From Sycobia sp. Sy_11 (taxonomy: Eukaryota; Arthropoda; Insecta; Hymenoptera; Epichrysomallidae), in the NCBI GenBank assembly GCA_018907035.1, contig JACCIC010000003.1, forward strand, positions 872,501 through 936,500: 64,000 nucleotides of DNA, read 5' to 3'. The number at the start of each line of letters is the position of its first letter. Within the stretch, counting starts at the first letter, position 1. Positions 1-12,722 of the stretch are shown in pieces. A program made the position numbers and the translations under genes. Under the pieces are notes generated by a model. It was not told the origin of the DNA. It did not search any database and was given only the letters and a program-made list of their open reading frames with translations.

Positions 1-1149
1 AAGCAAGCTATCGAGACTTGAGCGGCATTCTTTTCGCGTCAGCTTTCGAACTGTAGATATCGTCGTAATTATGCTATTAATAAAGTTCCTTGTGTTTTGC
101 ATTTTTATTTAACTTTTATTCTCCTAACACCTTATCCCAAATCCAGTTCTCGTCTGTTATACTATATATATATGAAATCTGAAAGCCAAAATAATTTGCT
201 TTTTTAATTTATTTAAACTCTACACTTTTATTACGAAACTAAAAATGAGTCGCCTTTATCGCCCTTTCATCAAAGTTATAAGCAAATATATAAAGTTAGT
301 ACAAATTTAATGAGTTCATGATAATGAGTTTAAAATAGAACAAAATTTGAAAAATAAATTCTTTTGTTTCAGAACAAACACAAGTAGATTAATTATGTTT
401 CAATTATAAATATAATCAAAATTTCTTTTACATTGATAAGTTTAGGAATAGGCTACCCATCATCTTACAGGTGAGTCTAGTGAGTTCACTTAGGGCGAAA
501 CGTTACCTTTTATTACATTTATAATTCGTTTATAAAATTTGTTTTAAAATTTAAAAGATTTTATAATATAAATTGAAAATAAACATTTGTGCTGACAAAT
601 TTCGGACCAAAAATTATATTTAAAGTTTCTTGAAATCGTCACTTTGTTACGAAACAGAAGAATTGATTTTTTAAATGTTGTTGTATTTTGAACTCATTGT
701 CATGGTATAATTTTCATAATATTAGATTAAATAATAAGTGATATAATTAAATTATATATTTAATATAAATTTTTTGAAAGAAAATGTTATTCTTTTGATT
801 GATAAAATAATTTAGTTTAGATATTTTTAGGCGTATTTTAGTATTATTTTAGAAATAATTCGCATTAAATAATACTCTTTCAAATCGCTTTGCAATGTTA
901 TTAAATTTACTCAACATCAGTAGTGCTTCGATGCAGTTATGCAACACATATACTGGATTTGTTCATTTTTAATTTGCAACATCTCGAACTGATCTTAAGA
1001 TAAACCTTCCACCGTTTTGCGAGTATTTTGAGATGACACTGTACGTTTAAACTTCCATCGGGTATATTTTAAAAGTCCATCTTAGATTTTTAGATATGTA
1101 TATTCTCTTGTATTTACTTGGCTTATTATTTATTAAGTAGTATTAACTT
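1..1149. other. AT-rich non-coding DNA
   Basis: No coding region, RNA gene or clear repeat structure could be supported here. The sequence is strongly AT-rich with only short chance reading frames. Confidence 0.6.
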
Positions 1150-2370
1150 AGACTTTATAATTGATTTTCAGTAGTATGCAGCGGCGTTACTGGCGGGTTT
1201 TTCGAAGGCCTTACAATGCCTTATAATAGCCTTCAGTTTATCGGCCATGAGTTTTCTTGGCCGACCGCGTATCGCCTGCTCTGGTGTTATTTCAAGATGG
1301 TGCATCACACTATGTTTTACTTCACTCCTATTATTTGTTGGTCGCGAGAGCACCGGATACTCGCTTAGAATACTATGATATCGCGATTCTCCACTGATCG
1401 TGTGGATTGGTCCTATTTACTGCTTGCTCTTAATCCGCGTGTCTTGAGTGATGCAATTTCATTGACGGGTCATTTATTGCTGGCATCAATTAATAGGTTA
1501 AAATTCAACAAAAAATCTATACCTATTATTGGTTTTCCTGCATAACAATTAACTATAAACTCCCACACAAAGTTAAACCGCATTCTGAAGTCTAAACGCA
1601 GCCTTATGCTGCCATACTACGCAATGAGCGTCCAGTTTGCCGCAGTAAGCTCTTAGTTGGTTTTCTTCGTGTAATCAAACGTTTTATCTCGCGGAAAATT
1701 ACATATATTCGCGCCCGTATCGATTAAGAACGTCAACTTCGATATAGAATCATTAATAAAAATGCGACGTATTTCGTTTCCATCGGTGCTAGCCGCGTTC
1801 ACTGACTGGTCGGTTCCCGGCCTTCTTGTGCAGAAAGATCGGGATCTGATCGATCGGTTTCCAAACTATCGATGGCAAAAACATTCTCCCAACCTGCTAT
1901 CGCTCATATTTCGGCCCCGACTACTGTTTTTCCTGATTTTTGTTGGAATGTCTGCCTTGTAGAAGACCTGATACCATTTTTGTTAGCTCTACGATTTCTA
2001 GGACTCCTGGTATAATACGAACGATTTGCAGCTACGGGGCTATTGTCCCTTAACTTTTATCTGCAAGTTCTGCTGCCTTAACTAATGGGCTATCAGATTC
2101 GTATGACCTTCTTATCAAGTTCAGAAACTGCGTGGCGGAATTGGATGTTGTCTGCCGTGATGCCGCAAATTATAAACTGCGATACGATTATAACTCAGAC
2201 TGCCTTTACCTCGCTCTCAGATACGCTTGCTACGCTCAAGCTAGTTGGTTTTTACTCATGGCGCTTGCGTCTATCGGTGCTGTACTTTACCTGTACGAGT
2301 CAGTCACTACTCGCAATTATACGATTGACACATCTCCAAGGAACTTCTCAACGGTACTGTATATCCAGTG
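1150..2370 (-). pseudogene. Decayed Gypsy retrotransposon gag-protease-RT fragment
   Basis: Read on the minus strand, this resembles the gag to pol junction of a Ty3/Gypsy element. A retropepsin-like active site, FLIDTGANICNFP, is readable around 1690-1730. It is followed by a GKPIIGIDFLLNFNLLIDA stretch (about 1490-1550), which matches the flap and C-terminal part of Gypsy proteases. The 1168-1353 frame (REVKHSVMHHLEI...GRPRKLMADKLKAI) matches the segment leading into Gypsy RT. The 2100-2360 part looks like gag but is too shifted to be certain. Frameshifts and stops break all frames and no LTRs were found, so this is a dead internal fragment. Confidence 0.6.
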
Positions 2371-2375
2371 ATTGA

Positions 2376-2490
2376 GATATATAATCGCTCAATTACTAGA
2401 GGGAATGACTAGTAATTCAGTGATCTGAGTTCAAATCTTGATCTCGGCCGATTGATGTAAGCACCATGGTAAATAGTGCATGAAATAATA
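2376..2490 (+). repeat. tRNA-derived SINE, 5' fragment
   Basis: This matches the 5' half of the SINE seen more fully at 13692 and 22396. It shares the GACTAGTAA..GTGATC block, a B-box-like GTTCAAATC and the CTCGGCCGATTGA block. It lies directly beyond the Gypsy fragment. The 3' half is missing. Confidence 0.6.
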
Positions 2491-2652
2491 CTTATTTTTA
2501 TTCTTTTAAGTTTTATTGCTAATACCGGGAGATAGGGTCCCGATTTTCATTTCACTCACAAGTAGACTAACAAGATTATAGATATAAATATGTGAACACC
2601 CGCAGTAGTTGGTATTAAAGGAAATCAGATTTTTAATGTTGTACATCATATA

Positions 2653-3722
2653 CCCGTGTAGAAATTTATTCTCGAATCTAACTAGTATCAGGTGAGTTTT
2701 CCTTATCAAATGTTCGGACCCAGAAGGGAAATCTCGTCTGATCCTAGTTCCGATTTGTCCCACTTTTAATAGCATTTTTAATAGGGAACGAGCTTAGATT
2801 TTGGTAGGTATACCAAGCTAGAAACTAGACAAAATCTAGTCAGAAAATCTAGAAATTAACCCAAGAATAAATTATTCTAATTTTGTTTCCTCGATTAAGT
2901 GAATAATTTTTTGATTCTTTAATATTTATTTATTTAAAATAAAAAATGTATTTACGTATTTAGGTGACACATACCATTTAATTAGCATTCATAAATTATT
3001 TTCTATATGACTATTACGTATTACGATTTACAATAACAATTAATAATTATTAATATAATTTTTATACACTAAGTATTATGAATTTTAATGTTAAACACCT
3101 CTGCTGAACATATAATATTTTATTCGATGAAGAAAATTCCGACCACCGCTGAGTATCGAACCCACGACCCTACGATTCGCAAGCTAACGCATTATTCACT
3201 ATGCTAAAACGCAATATACGATTACTATACTATACTTTGCATATGACCATAAAGCACTTAAGATAATATAATAATTTTATAAACACAAGATAAAACATAC
3301 ATAGGAAATTAATTTTTTAAATTCTTTCCCATGTTGGGAAGATCTGCGGGTGTTTATATATTATATATATATATATATATAGAATATCTAATTTTCGTAC
3401 ACGTAAGGTCTTCATTAGAAAAGACGTCGTTCTTTCCAATATTAGAAAAAGTTGAGGAAATCTAACTAGAATCAAAATAGAAAGTCTAACCATTTCCTGA
3501 ATTCTTCAACTTGTAAAACACGTTTCTTTCTAACATCAATAAAAGATAAGGAAATCTGAATAAATTCGAGAAAGTAATAATTAATATATGAGGATTATTA
3601 GATGATCGTAGAGAAATCTAACTCGGATCTGGCGAGTATTACCTACATGAGGAAATCATCAGTAATACTGACTAGGATCTAGCCCGAACTAGGGATATAC
3701 CGAGTATATATTTCTGCACGGG
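2653..3722. mobile_element. 1.07 kb non-autonomous element with terminal inverted repeats
   Basis: The left end reads CCCGTGTAGAAATTTATTC and the right end, inverted, reads CCCGTGCAGAAATATATAC; about 20 of the first 23 positions agree. Both ends are flanked by TA (2651-2652 and 3723-3724), fitting a TA target duplication. No transposase frame is present. The interior is AT-rich and holds a tRNA-like block at 3130-3207. TA duplication suggests the Tc1/mariner or a related superfamily, but the family is not identified. Confidence 0.6.
3130..3207 (-). repeat. tRNA-like sequence, probable SINE head
   Basis: On the minus strand an A-box-like TTAGCATAGTGAATAATG is followed about 30 bases later by a B-box-like GGGTTCGATACTC. 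The spacing fits a tRNA internal promoter. I could not pair a clean anticodon stem, so a tRNA-derived SINE fits better than a working tRNA gene. A weaker relative may lie at 9590-9650. Confidence 0.4.
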
Positions 3723-3826
3723 TAGTACCTGAATTTTTTTGCTTTTTTTAAAATTAATCAACATGTTTCTTTGAAAAAATAAAAATTAATTAATATTTAT
3801 TTTTATTATTAATTTTAAAATTTATT

Positions 3827-3968
3827 TATAAGTTCTTTTGTAATTTCTTATGTAGGTTCTTACGTACGATAATCAAACCAGTTCTTAGTTAAAATCTTAC
3901 ATAAGAATTATCATAAGAACTTACATAAAAACTATCTTACAAACTTAAGAAATTACATAGAACTTATA
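3827..3968. mobile_element. 142-bp MITE-like inverted-repeat element
   Basis: The ends are near-perfect inverted repeats: TATAAGTTCTTTTGTAATTT on the left and TATAAGTTCTATGTAATTT on the right strand. Further complementarity (GGTTCTTACG against CATAAGAAC) continues inward, so much of the element could fold on itself. There is no coding capacity. Confidence 0.6.
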
Positions 3969-6460
3969 TATTAAGTTCGCTTTGTAACTCTATAAATCAT
4001 CTATTTTGATATAAAAAATATAATGGTGACTTAAATTCAATAAAATCCGTTTCCCTTAATTGAGACATTTTTCTTGTAAGCTATTCTGTCAGTTCCAACT
4101 TTTGGATATTTGAGAGACCTTTTATACTTATTATTTCATTAAAATTGTCAATTCGGAACCGCCTAAGCCATAATTCCTTACAAGTTACACTCGAAGAAAT
4201 ACAATAACCATGTATATTCATAGAAACGAAAAAGTGTTTTATACTGCATATATTCATGAGAAAGAAATATGTATGAATAACAACAAATTAGTAAAAAATA
4301 ATTTTCGTCAACAAACAGAAAAAAGTATTAACAAGTACTAAACTATAATTTGAAACATGTGACTTTCATCTTTTAGATAATATTTTTCGAATTACTTTAT
4401 CATATGCAGTATATAAATTTATTGCCTTTGGAATAAGTAAACTATTATTGCCCTTTACAATCGGATGTTAGATGAAAAACGATAAGATCTAAGAAGTTTT
4501 TCGTTTAAATAAATAAGTAATGAATAAAACTACAATATAGTACATATATTAGAAACATATATTGAAATCCTTTAGTTTATTAAGCCTAAAATTGTACCAA
4601 AATTATTATTTAAAAAATTTCCATATTGAATAATTAACTTTTTTTATAACTTTAATCTCGCGTGTCTTAAAAATATTTTCTCGGAGATTTAGGAATCAAT
4701 AATAGTGTTAATTTTCCACTATTACACAGAGAAAATATTGACTGTAATCACAATAAATCAATTCAAATTGAATTAATTTTTGGATTTCTTAATTAAACGA
4801 AGTATAAATTTATGTAGTATTAAAATCCTTAATTTCTTACATCATATCTAGTCAGGAACACGTTTATTTCATATTAATAATAAATGAAACTTTTATTTCG
4901 TATTTAAATATCTTCGTTTATATAAATTACAGCATAAAATCTATACAAATTTTAAGCAAAAAATCTTTTCGTCTTGGAGCTCGAGTCACTCAAATTTTAT
5001 GGGTTCTGTGATAAGTTAAGTTGAACAATAAGCAAAGCTTATATGCAGCTATAATATTATGTTTCTAACTTTTATCGATAAACTATTGAAACATATAGAT
5101 ATTACTATATGCAACATGTGAAAAGAAGGGCAATTTTATTCGATGAGCTTAATATCGCGCGGACAAAGATATCCCAATTGATAAATGAATAAGTAAAATT
5201 AAATAATAAAAATACATTATTATGTATCCTATATACAGATAACAGATATATTAAACGAAGAAAATATTAATAAATATAAAATTTAATAGAAATCAGATAA
5301 TTCTCAATATTATTAAAAAAATTTAAGTTGTAATTAGTTAATTTATATACACATTCCTTGAATTAATATTTAATTTTAAGAATAATCTTTTAAAACTCAA
5401 ATGAAGCCTCTGCAAGATAAATTTTTTAAAATGCAATAATGAAATTCAATACTAAATAACTAATTAACAAAGTAAGATTTATAATTTTATTATAAATATA
5501 CATATTTAGGCTTATTTTACCAAGAATTAATTCACATAGAAAAACACAAACATCCAATCAAAAAGGTAATTTACATTAATTGATCATTTACTTAACAAAA
5601 TATTGACTATACATATACCGCTGTACCAAATATCTCTAACGATAGATACATTATAATTAATTAAAATGGAATTGCAAAATTGAAATAATTGAAAACCGAT
5701 TTCATCAAAAAGATTATTAAATTTATTTTTAAAATTAAAATTTTTAACTATTAATGATATTTATAACTATTTTTTAGCTTTTATACTAAACAGATATCAT
5801 TTGCGAAAATAATCTTGTTTTCTGAGAAGGTTCATCATTCATTATTTTTTCCAAATATATTTTATGATTTGTTTTTTGTGCATCCAAAATTATATGTAGT
5901 AATATCTTTCTTAAATTTCTTAACATTGATGTGTTCGTTTAATTTTACCTCCAGTTTTGTGAAAGTCTACACAACGTATATGTTTGAGTCTAATTTGTAC
6001 AATTTATTTGTAATGCAATATAATTTTGAAATTATATATTTTTAAATTACGAAATCATTCGTCGCAAGTGTGGTGATGTATAATTTATATATTGTTTTTT
6101 TAATTAAAACAATTTTTAAAACATTTTTAATGTGAGTTAAATTTTTTTTACAAAAGATGTTAATTCAAAAAATTTCTAGAATAACAATATATATAAATAC
6201 ATCCCAACTTTATTTTAAATACACAATTTCACATAAATAATTGAAAATAGTAAGAATAAAATAATTAGACTTCGAAAGTTGTTGACTGATTTCAAATTTA
6301 CAAGAAGATTTCGATCAATTACAATGTGTGTACTGTATAAGAGATATTAGAAACAGAAATACGTACCTATAAATTCAATATTTCATACCCATTTACTATA
6401 AATATGAACTTCAGTGTTATTTTACGACTTGAATTGTGTATCCTTGGAAAAACTAATATT

Positions 6461-6515
<55 letters not shown>

Positions 6516-7060
6516 GTTAGTTATATAATTGGAGAGTTTTTATTGTAAGATCACTTTAACGGGTACTGACGTAATCCTTGTAAAATATGCACGCGCGAGC
6601 GCATATACACACGCATACATACCGTTGTAATGCAAAAAATTAAAAAAATTATAAAACAAAATGTATAATAGTTTATTTTAATAAATAAAAATGAATGTGT
6701 TTAAATTTCCAATGTATGAAAATGCCATATATAAAAAGTATAATAATGTAGGTGATAATATTTTTTAATTATTTTTAATGCTAATAGTATAAAAACAATT
6801 TGCAAAAATAAATTAATTTGATAAATATTCGCCTCGACAAATCATTAATTAAATGAAAGACATAAGAATGATTAATGTAAATAACAGTCTAATTTATTTC
6901 AAGGATAATTCGTAAATTTATTCTGAGAAGAAACTATTCTGACAATCGAAGGTGAACTAATAAAAACTGAAATATTATTTTCACCAACATTTTACATTTA
7001 TTAATTCTTAAATTCTTTTAGAAATACTAAAAATGTAATAAAGATTTTTATACATTTATA

Positions 7061-7120
<60 letters not shown>

Positions 7121-7484
7121 TATTATGCTAATTATATATACTATTATACTATTATTCTACTATATTTTTAATAGTTATCTACAAAGTTGATTAATATTCA
7201 ATTTTGTAAGTATAATTTATCTATAGTAGACATTAATCAATCGAAACTTGAGTAAAAAAAATTTAAACATTCAATTTTCTTCATTAAAATATGATGAATA
7301 TAAAATAAGCAAATGGAGCTTAAGGTAGTATTTATTGTTTATCAATTTACGTTATTTATCAATATCTACATTCATAATGATTGTTTTTAACACATTGAAC
7401 AACATTATGCAATTAACCTCAATTTTAAGTAAAAAAAATAACAATTTTGTACATCCCAGAGTCTTTTTTGGTTAATGTAGGAAT
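3969..7484. other. AT-rich non-coding DNA with two (TA)n tracts
   Basis: No gene or recognisable transposon is visible. Two TA microsatellites, about 6470-6512 and 7067-7119, are the only clear features. The 76-codon frame at 5815-6045 is Phe/Leu/Tyr-rich, as expected from AT-rich DNA, and was not accepted. Confidence 0.55.
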
Positions 7485-7724
7485 CTATAGAATAGAACTG
7501 AAGCTAATAATTCGAAAAGTATATAAATAAACTGTGCGAAGAGAACATGCGCACGAGCAATTACGTTGTCTTACTCTTATCCATAAACTCCGGTTTGACT
7601 TGCGATAGGGATCGTCGCGATTGAGAGGCGTCCAAATTGTGTCGCCGATGAGGCCGACGTTAGCGCAGGCGCTGTTCAGAAGCTCGTCCTGATCGTCATG
7701 CGACAGGACCGATGATAGCATTAT
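7485..7724 (-). CDS. Candidate coding exon of an unknown gene
   Basis: A minus-strand frame starting at ATG 7721 reads MLSSVLSHDDQDELLNSACA and continues through GLIGDTIWTPLNRDDPYRK. Its codon use (GTC, CTG, GAC, GAG, AAC, GCC, GGC, CTC) is much richer in G/C at third positions than the surrounding AT-rich DNA, which is why it stands out. A good splice donor (A|GTAAGA) lies just after the SLWIR codons, so it could be a first coding exon reading toward lower coordinates. I do not recognise the family and found no partner exon. Confidence 0.3.
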   Translation of the reverse strand: MMLSSVLSHDDQDELLNSACANVGLIGDTIWTPLNRDDPYRKSNRSLWIRVRQRNCSCACSLRTVYLYTFRIISFSSIL

Positions 7725-8544
7725 ATCCGATCATGGTAGCAAGCATTGACACTTTAGAAACTTCCGAATGGCATTGTTTTATTAATTTTTGTCTGTGATA
7801 CTTTGTTAATTGGACGAGCGTTTCGAATTCTAATAACTACGTGTTTCTTTTCAAATTGATACTTTTTGAGACTGCTTGATTTATTTGTTTAAGTCGAAGC
7901 AGAAAAATGTTTTTTATATGCGCGTATATATGTCACACGATTAGATGCGAAAAATGACAGGAACAGCTCGATTTCCTTTGAAGACAGGCATTCATGGCTT
8001 GCTTCAATTCATAATGATTTCTTATAAGTATTATATATTAAATTGCTTAAAAATGTAGTTTAAGAATTGATATATGTTTTAAGACTCCATTTATTGTATA
8101 TCAAAACTCAAACGAGCTACATGTATGACAGACCCATTCAAGGCGTTTTAAAAAAAAAGTATCTTTCAAATGGACAATTACAAAAGTTATTTATTAATTC
8201 CGTGACTATTCTTTTGGAATTTATTATTAAATAAAAATAATAAAATAGAATATCCTATAAAGAATGAAATAGTTGCTTGTGAAGTTTTGGGTAATTTATT
8301 TGTATTTTAATTTTTTTTCTAGATATAATTCAAATATAAGCAGATAAATATAGAAAAATTAAGTTTTTACGATAGTAAATTAATTAGTTATTAATAATTT
8401 AAGTCTTAAATTTTTATTTAAAAAACAATTAATTATATAATCTTTACTTACATTATTGCACACAGTCAATAATATATCAAATTCATTTTTGTTGACAAAT
8501 AGAAATGACTACATGATCTACATATTGTGAAAAGATCATATATG

Positions 8545-8586
<42 letters not shown>

Positions 8587-9860
8587 GTGTGTGTTTATAA
8601 CATAAATTTATTAATATCCTTATCCAAGCACGCACTAGCTAACAGAAAGTAAAACCACTAAACCCTTACTGTATAAGACAGGCTTGACAATAAGCGCTGA
8701 GAGTCCGCTTACTTTTTATATACGATGAAGTTGGTCGATTCCAACCTATAAATGTATTCGATCATAAATAAAACTGACTTTTAAGCAAAGCGATATATTC
8801 AGAATAATAAAGTATATTTATTTTTATAATCACTCTCGTTTGCAACAATCAGTATGACCAATTTAAATTATACATAGTATATTTAATAATGATGAGTTTC
8901 ATACGATATTTCAACCCTTAGGCCTCGGATATGTAAAATAGAATTCGAGAAATAGAAAGAAGAGGAATTGAGGAAAGAAGGCTCGTATTCCCAAGTTATT
9001 GGTAATTTATCAACCTGCGTTAAAGTTAACAGATAATTGAAGGGGAATATGTACATAATGAGCAAATCTATATTATTATGTATATGAGTCGTATCCCTTC
9101 TATTCCTCTTTATCCTTTCATTCCTTAAGTTTTAGATAATGCAAAAACAAGAAATAAAATAATAAAACATAATTAAATTAAAATAAAAACATTAGGATAG
9201 TTCACAAATGACAGAATGGAAGAAAGAAGACCCGTATCCATTAATATCCATCAGCAACTATATGAGTGTTTGGTAGTATAATAGTACATTATGTTACTTG
9301 TGCGAAAAGTAGGCAATTATTGCACGCGCAAGTGATTGCCGCGCGAGCACAGCGAGTGCATCAATGCGCGCGTGTGATCAAATATACTTTCCATAAGCAT
9401 TGTAGAATAATATATACATACAATGTAGAATAATAATAAGTATTGTAAAAGTAACTACAGCAGAGTAAACTGAAATAATGAATTTATTGAAATTTAGTAA
9501 AATATTCTATACACTATATAGGTTGAAAGCTAAGCTTTAGGCTTGCAACCTTTCTGTTTAGCGTCGAAAAATGAAGTTCTAACCTCCGCTGAGGATATTA
9601 TAATACCTCGGTACGCAAATTTTACCGTTACATTATAGACGCAGTCGATTGCTCTAATGATATCGTGCCAAATACCCGCCACAGTTGATCGAACAAGTTC
9701 AAACCTACATATCGATAATCCTACTTAATATGCTATAACATTAACAGTTATATCTGCCAGCGGCTTAAGTATAAAGGGGAAGTTTAGTCATTATTTCAAA
9801 TTACTATAATAACTTTCCGAAAATCTAACATGTATACTATTTTTCCTCATAAGTTGCAGA
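7725..9860. other. Non-coding DNA
   Basis: No gene was supported. A short GC-rich patch near 9320-9380 (several CGCGCG steps) stands out from the AT-rich surroundings but has no recognised identity. A weak tRNA-like block lies at 9590-9650. Confidence 0.5.
8545..8594. repeat. (GT)n microsatellite with GC interruption
   Basis: A run of GT dinucleotides broken by a short GCGCGCGC block. Confidence 0.9.
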
Positions 9861-10005
9861 AAGTTCGAGTCTCACTGTCGACCAATTGACACAAGTACCT
9901 CTGTAAAAATTTACATATGCTGTGTTAAGCATTTTATTAGCTTCCGTCGCTGATTAGCACCACTATTTGGAAGCATAATAGGGCGACTATCAATTTTAAA
10001 TAAAA
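9861..10005 (+). repeat. tRNA-derived SINE, 3' part
   Basis: This matches the SINE family at 13692 and 22396 from the B-box-like GTTCGAGTCTC onward. It shares GACCAATTGACACAAGTAC, the TCGCTGATTAGCACCA block and the final GGAAGCATAA..GGGCGAC, then an A-rich tail. The 5' half is missing or unrecognisable. Confidence 0.65.
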
Positions 10006-10699
10006 GTATCAATTTTACTACATCTTAGAACTCAAAATTATATAATATTGTAAGTTACTATATTATCAAATACTATCGTATATTATGAATATCTTAAATG
10101 AACTACGTAATAACAGGCCTGTCGTGCTTTATAAATAAAACAATGATAAATGAAGTATAAAAATAACAAGATCGCAAATCTAGCTGATAATACTTTAGTA
10201 ATAATAATCTAGTTGATAATACTAATAATAATAATCTAGCTAATAATTTACAGTAATATTGATAACAACATGGTAAATTAAATGATATTCAGTTAGATTG
10301 GAAGAAAATTGGAATAAGTGAAATTAAATTACATTAAAATAAATGAAATTAAAGGCCCCATAATTCTGATAACCCTCATTTCAAAATAATAGTTAAAGGT
10401 TGATATTATTTAAGAGTTGCGACATATTTCAGTATAAAAATGAGAACGAGGAAGGATGCCATATCTTCATATCTTGCCTAAAAGAAGGAGATCAAATAAG
10501 ATAGCCTTCCTTCAAAGAATATTTTAATAAAAGGCAGGGAGTAAATTAGCACCACTTTTCGACTTTTAGCGACTGTAATTCAGATCTATAGGAAGAGATG
10601 TACTCCGATTTCTTTCATCTGAAAGTGTATCGTATATTTATGTATTGAATTTGTTGCAGTTTAAGATTAAGTTCACTCTAACGGCTTGTTAACAAAAGG
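10006..10699. other. AT-rich non-coding DNA
   Basis: No gene seen. TAATAATAATCTAG-type short direct repeats occur around 10190-10250. Confidence 0.5.
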
Positions 10700-11140
10700 A
10701 AGTAATAATCAATTATTAAAAATAGAAAGGAAAAAATAAGATGTTTCCTTAGCATATAGTACTTCTCCGAAGATAATATAGCGAATACTTGAGATAATTA
10801 GCTGGTTTTGAATAGAAACAACTTGCTCTTTCCATGCTAAAGTTGGATTGAAAATTAAACTAAGATTCCTGATTGTAGACTCATAATAAATTCTAATACC
10901 ATGTAATTTAATGTATTTCATGAGGAACGTACAATTAAATGGATTTATAAATGGCAAGAGTCTACAGAGTACAGCTTTAATTTTTGATAACTTGCATTTG
11001 AGTCGATTAACGGTAGCCCAATTCTGCACAATATTCGCTTACTCTGAAGATCTCAAATTTTGACATATCATTTATACAAAGTGAGAATAACATAAGTCCC
11101 CAGACTGACCCTTGTGGTACACTAAAGGTTGGGGTAAGTA
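10700..11140 (-). pseudogene. Non-LTR retrotransposon reverse transcriptase scrap (Jockey-like)
   Basis: On the minus strand, PTFSVPQGSVWGLMLFSLCI near 11045-11140 matches the RT motif normally reading GVPQGSVLGPLLF. The frame at 10709-11029 (WATVNRLKCKLSKIK ... GIRIYYESTIRNLSLIFNPT) matches the region after the catalytic YxDD box, where elements have N-x-L-x-x-N-x-x-K and a later NLGV.fD..L.W. The YxDD box itself is lost in a frame break. It is a short dead fragment; Jockey or a related clade is my best placement. Confidence 0.55.
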
Positions 11141-11925
11141 ATGAGGAGAGAAATACATGAGGTCTTCTCGTCGCCAAATAACATTATTGAAGAAACCCAT
11201 TGAAAACATCTTACATGAGATTTTCTAAATAACTAGTTTATTCTTGTTCAGAGCACCTAAGAATGTTGTCAATATAATGATCACATACATAAAACCCTAT
11301 GTCACCACCTTTTATTCCAGTCTCTCTAGTCTGTAAATAATACAGTTGGTTGGAGTGAATATATTTATCTAATCGTTAAGCTTTAAAAATGTCTGAGTAA
11401 TTGCTATTAAATCAAAAAAATTATCTATCTAATAAGATTCGAGGTGTGGGAAATTGATGAATAGCCTATTAATGTTTACCTGAAAAAATTTTAAAGAATA
11501 AGCAACTCTACTATTAGTAGATTGAACTGAACGTAATTGAACTGAATATAATTATATTTTTGGAACAGTACCAAAAAAAGGCTGTCTTCAATAGCGTTTA
11601 TTATTACTGTAGGTTGTTGCATTTTAAGCCTATGTCTCAACAAGTGCAGCATACCATAAGTCATAACTAGATTTAGGTCAGTGAGCACATAGGTAAATTT
11701 AAGAATATCTACCCTCTACTAAGATATAAGAAATTTTTTGTTTTCAAAGCTCTTGAACATTATGCATAATGTCTTCGTCAGCACTTATTGCTTGTATAGA
11801 TATAAGAAAACTAAAAGGTAATTAACATGCAATAATATACAATCATTGCGTAAATATCATAAAAGCGAGAGCGATTTGTTATGAAATTTGTGAAACCAGG
11901 AAGCAGCCAGGAGAAAGCCTTAGCG
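11141..11925. other. Non-coding DNA
   Basis: No supported feature. The short frames here have no recognisable domain. Confidence 0.45.
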
Positions 11926-11949
11926 TGTAAGAATTATCTTGAAGCACAA

Positions 11950-11955
<6 letters not shown>

Positions 11956-11982
<27 letters not shown>
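11956..11982. repeat. (CT)n microsatellite
   Basis: A CT run. It is followed by two diverged copies of a roughly 80-bp segment: CTTCATATGTTGAAGACATG near 12008 and CTTCGCATGTGTTGTAGGCA near 12127. A local tandem duplication seems likely. Confidence 0.8.
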
Positions 11983-11989
<7 letters not shown>

Positions 11990-12184
11990 CTTCCCTTCCC
12001 GGCGAATCTTCATATGTTGAAGACATGCCGTCTGCGTATATGAAGCTGGAAGATGAGAGAACATACGAGAGAGAGGAGGAAAAACCCTCGTAAGAGCAGC
12101 GTTGCGCTCGCCTCTCTCGTCGGACTTCTTCGCATGTGTTGTAGGCAGGCCGCCTGCGCATGCAGGAGCCACGAAGGAGGGGAG

Positions 12185-12722
12185 TGTAAGAATGAAGAGG
12201 TCTCGTAGAACGTCGATCACGCCGGAAAAATGCTGGTAGTCAACGCGCGAGTGGGCCGAAAACGTGGGAGCTCCGTAAATGCGCAAGACAATACGATGGC
12301 GCTATCCCCTCTTTCGAAGTTTCCTGCGCAGCACTATTTGCTGAAAATAGGGATTTAGGACGGAAACGTTGAAAAATGTGCGGTAGCGCTTTTCAGCGCT
12401 ATCATAGGTTTCTTACACACGGCTACCTGATTAAGAGTAGGAAGCGCGCGCGAAGCTTCGCTTCGGGCATATAAAAGCGGAGCGAGGCATCGCTCGCCAG
12501 TCTTTAGTCTTTGGTTAATCGAGTGAGTTTTTTCTGTTGAGCAGCGAGTTTTTCTTAATCAAAGCCATTGTTTTGTTAATTTTGTCTAGAGAATAAGCTA
12601 CGACGAGCAGCAGGAAAAATTGCCATATTCATGGAATTTATTAAATAAAAAAAAAAAAAGAATATCAAGGCATTTTTCACGATGTGATTCTCCGCCCTTC
12701 GCTTTTCTATCCACCCGCAACA
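12185..12722 (+). promoter_or_regulatory. LTR-like segment with TATA box, start region and poly(A) signal
   Basis: A segment bounded by TGTAAG and CGCAACA has the layout of a solo LTR. It has a TATA box (CATATAAAAGC, about 12469), a CAGTCTTTAGTC initiator-like site about 30 bases later, an ATTAAATAAA poly(A) signal near 12637 with an A run, and a short GC-richer tail. I found no matching second LTR and no clear target duplication. An alternative start is the TGTAAGAATTATC at about 11926. A host promoter is the other possibility. Confidence 0.35.

Noticed and set aside
3130..3207. Functional tRNA gene
   Set aside because: The internal boxes are present but no anticodon or acceptor stem pairs properly.
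11879..12286. 135-codon frame on the minus strand
   Set aside because: Runs through a CT microsatellite and an LTR-like region; no domain.
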